From Pyropia yezoensis (Eukaryota > Rhodophyta > Bangiophyceae > Bangiales > Bangiaceae): 64,000 nucleotides of DNA. This document shows, one piece after another, positions 62,927-64,000 of the stretch (position 1 is the stretch's first letter; every line of letters begins with the position of its first letter). The stretch is taken from the NCBI GenBank assembly GCA_009829735.1, contig CM020620.1, forward strand, positions 10,475,420 through 10,539,419, given 5' to 3'. The notes under the pieces were generated by a model. The model was given only the letters and a program-made list of their open reading frames with translations, was not told the origin of the DNA and ran no database searches. Position numbers and translations under genes: made by a program.

Positions 62927-64000
62927 CTACGAGTACAAACGAGGTAGGTGGGTGCAGATAGGGGGGGAATTCAGCCAACCAAAGCCTTGCAACATGGGAA
63001 GGACACCAACGACGTGAGTGCCGCAGGTCTCCTTCAGGCCATGGCTCACTTCCAGACGAGGGGACGACGTGGCAACCAGACACGTGCATCCCGCTGCGAA
63101 GACCACGTCGATGCTACGACTGGCAACCCAATACAGCACCAGCAAACGCTGGTGCTCACCAGAAGGACACCATACCTCCGCGCCCGCGCGCTTGTTGGCA
63201 TCGACGACGCCATGGCGGTGGCCCGCCGGCGGCTTGACGGCCAGGACCCACGCGTCCAGTGGGGGAAGGATGGCACTTGCGAGGTTGACTCGGTAGACTG
63301 CCTGCTGACATCTGGGCAGAACGATGTCCTCACGGCGGGCGGCTTCCAAGACCTTACAGTGATGCGAAGCATGAACTTGGCAGCCTCTTGGTCGAAAACA
63401 GTTCAGTCGACATAAGTATTGAGAGTGAAGCCATTCGGTTTCGGTTCGTTGCGAGGGCGAAACGGGCACCCGCGCAAGTACAAGGTCGATGACATCAGCT
63501 GGGCGTAGATGACGCCCATGCCTCAGCCACAGCAGAGCAGGCCCATGACCGAGCCACAGCAGAGCAGAGCGGCACGGAACGAAACTAAATGTTCTTGCAG
63601 GCGGCAGCGTGTGTTTGTATACTGTACCATCCCTTCGTCGCGACCAACGCATGCGCGCCGCCAAAGAAGGACACCCCCCACGCCGTGCAACGCCGCGCGA
63701 GGCCCGCCCAGCGTCGCCGCTGCTCTCACACCGAACAGAGTACCCCCGCACAACATGATGGTGTGACGCCCGTCCCCCGTCCGCAAACGCACCGCCATGC
63801 ACGCTTCGCTCGGACACCAAGAGGCACACTAGCCTTCCCACCTGCACCCGGCCTATGGGTCAGCACGGACTGTCCGCGGACGCCTTTGCAGCGGCGGCAC
63901 AGCAGCTACAAGGGGTCTGCCGCTGCACCACCGTCCCTCATCAGCACGGACAGCTCCCGCCTGCTTAACGCCCCGTGCTTGAAGGCGACAGTGGCAATCG
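62927..64000. other. Upstream region of COG3, no gene called
   Basis: Should hold the missing first exon and promoter of COG3. A 306-aa minus frame (62927-63847) exists, but its composition (Arg, His, Cys scattered) and lack of motifs argue for chance. A short direct repeat GAGCCACAGCAGAGCAG-like occurs twice at 63524-63580. Confidence 0.45.

Noticed and set aside
62927-63847. 306-aa minus-strand frame upstream of COG3
   Set aside because: No motif, scattered Cys/His/Arg composition, and it overlaps the expected COG3 first exon and promoter.
1-64000. CRISPR arrays, bacterial operons, Shine-Dalgarno sites
   Set aside because: Eukaryotic genes and elements throughout; tandem repeats here lack the unique-spacer structure of CRISPR.

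Overview
The window is nuclear DNA from a eukaryote with a very GC-rich, intron-poor genome. The evidence is a COG3 Golgi-tethering subunit, the spliceosomal protein SF3B5, acetoacetyl-CoA synthetase with one short GT-AG intron, two chromodomain-bearing Ty3/gypsy (chromovirus) LTR elements, eukaryotic-type LSU rRNA sequence with a group I intron, long poly-C/poly-G tracts and Ala/Gly/Pro-rich proteins. High GC, few introns and a group I intron in nuclear rDNA together fit a bangiophyte red alga (Porphyra/Pyropia type). That placement is an inference and no taxon-specific marker was seen.

Layout. 1-2.5 kb: no gene recognised. 2.5-7.1 kb (-): a 1536-aa ankyrin-repeat protein, divergent from acetoacetyl-CoA synthetase (8.4-11.1 kb, +). 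12.0-15.1 kb (-): a long low-complexity protein of unknown function, convergent with the synthetase. 17.8-18.4 kb (+): a small Ala-rich protein behind a TATA box. 18.58-38.71 kb: chromovirus B (minus strand), into which chromovirus A (20.97-31.79 kb, plus strand) has inserted. Both have matching target-site duplications, the same 19-nt primer-binding site and, between pol and the 3' LTR, a large antisense ORF; the two antisense ORFs are related. 38.7-45.6 kb: a mosaic of a duplicated gene fragment, poly-C tracts, several tandem repeats and a few small ORFs of unknown function. 45.6-57 kb: a block of clearly lower GC containing a strongly diverged LSU rRNA copy. It carries a 302-bp group I intron, a second insertion in the peptidyl-transferase region, and a GC-rich antisense LINE with a restriction-like endonuclease whose truncated end abuts the 5' half of a tRNA-Ile(AAU) gene. 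57.1-62.9 kb: SF3B5 (+), a probable organelle-targeted single-TM protein (+) and COG3 (-). 62.9-64 kb: nothing firm.

The host genes are ordinary housekeeping genes (ketone-body/acetoacetate activation, splicing, intra-Golgi transport) and show no operon-like or pathway grouping. The unusual content is in the mobile and ribosomal DNA: the conserved antisense gene of the two chromoviruses, the unusual number of short perfect inverted repeats in both elements, and the rRNA/LINE/tRNA composite.

GC contrasts and identity values are counts or impressions by eye, not computed alignments.
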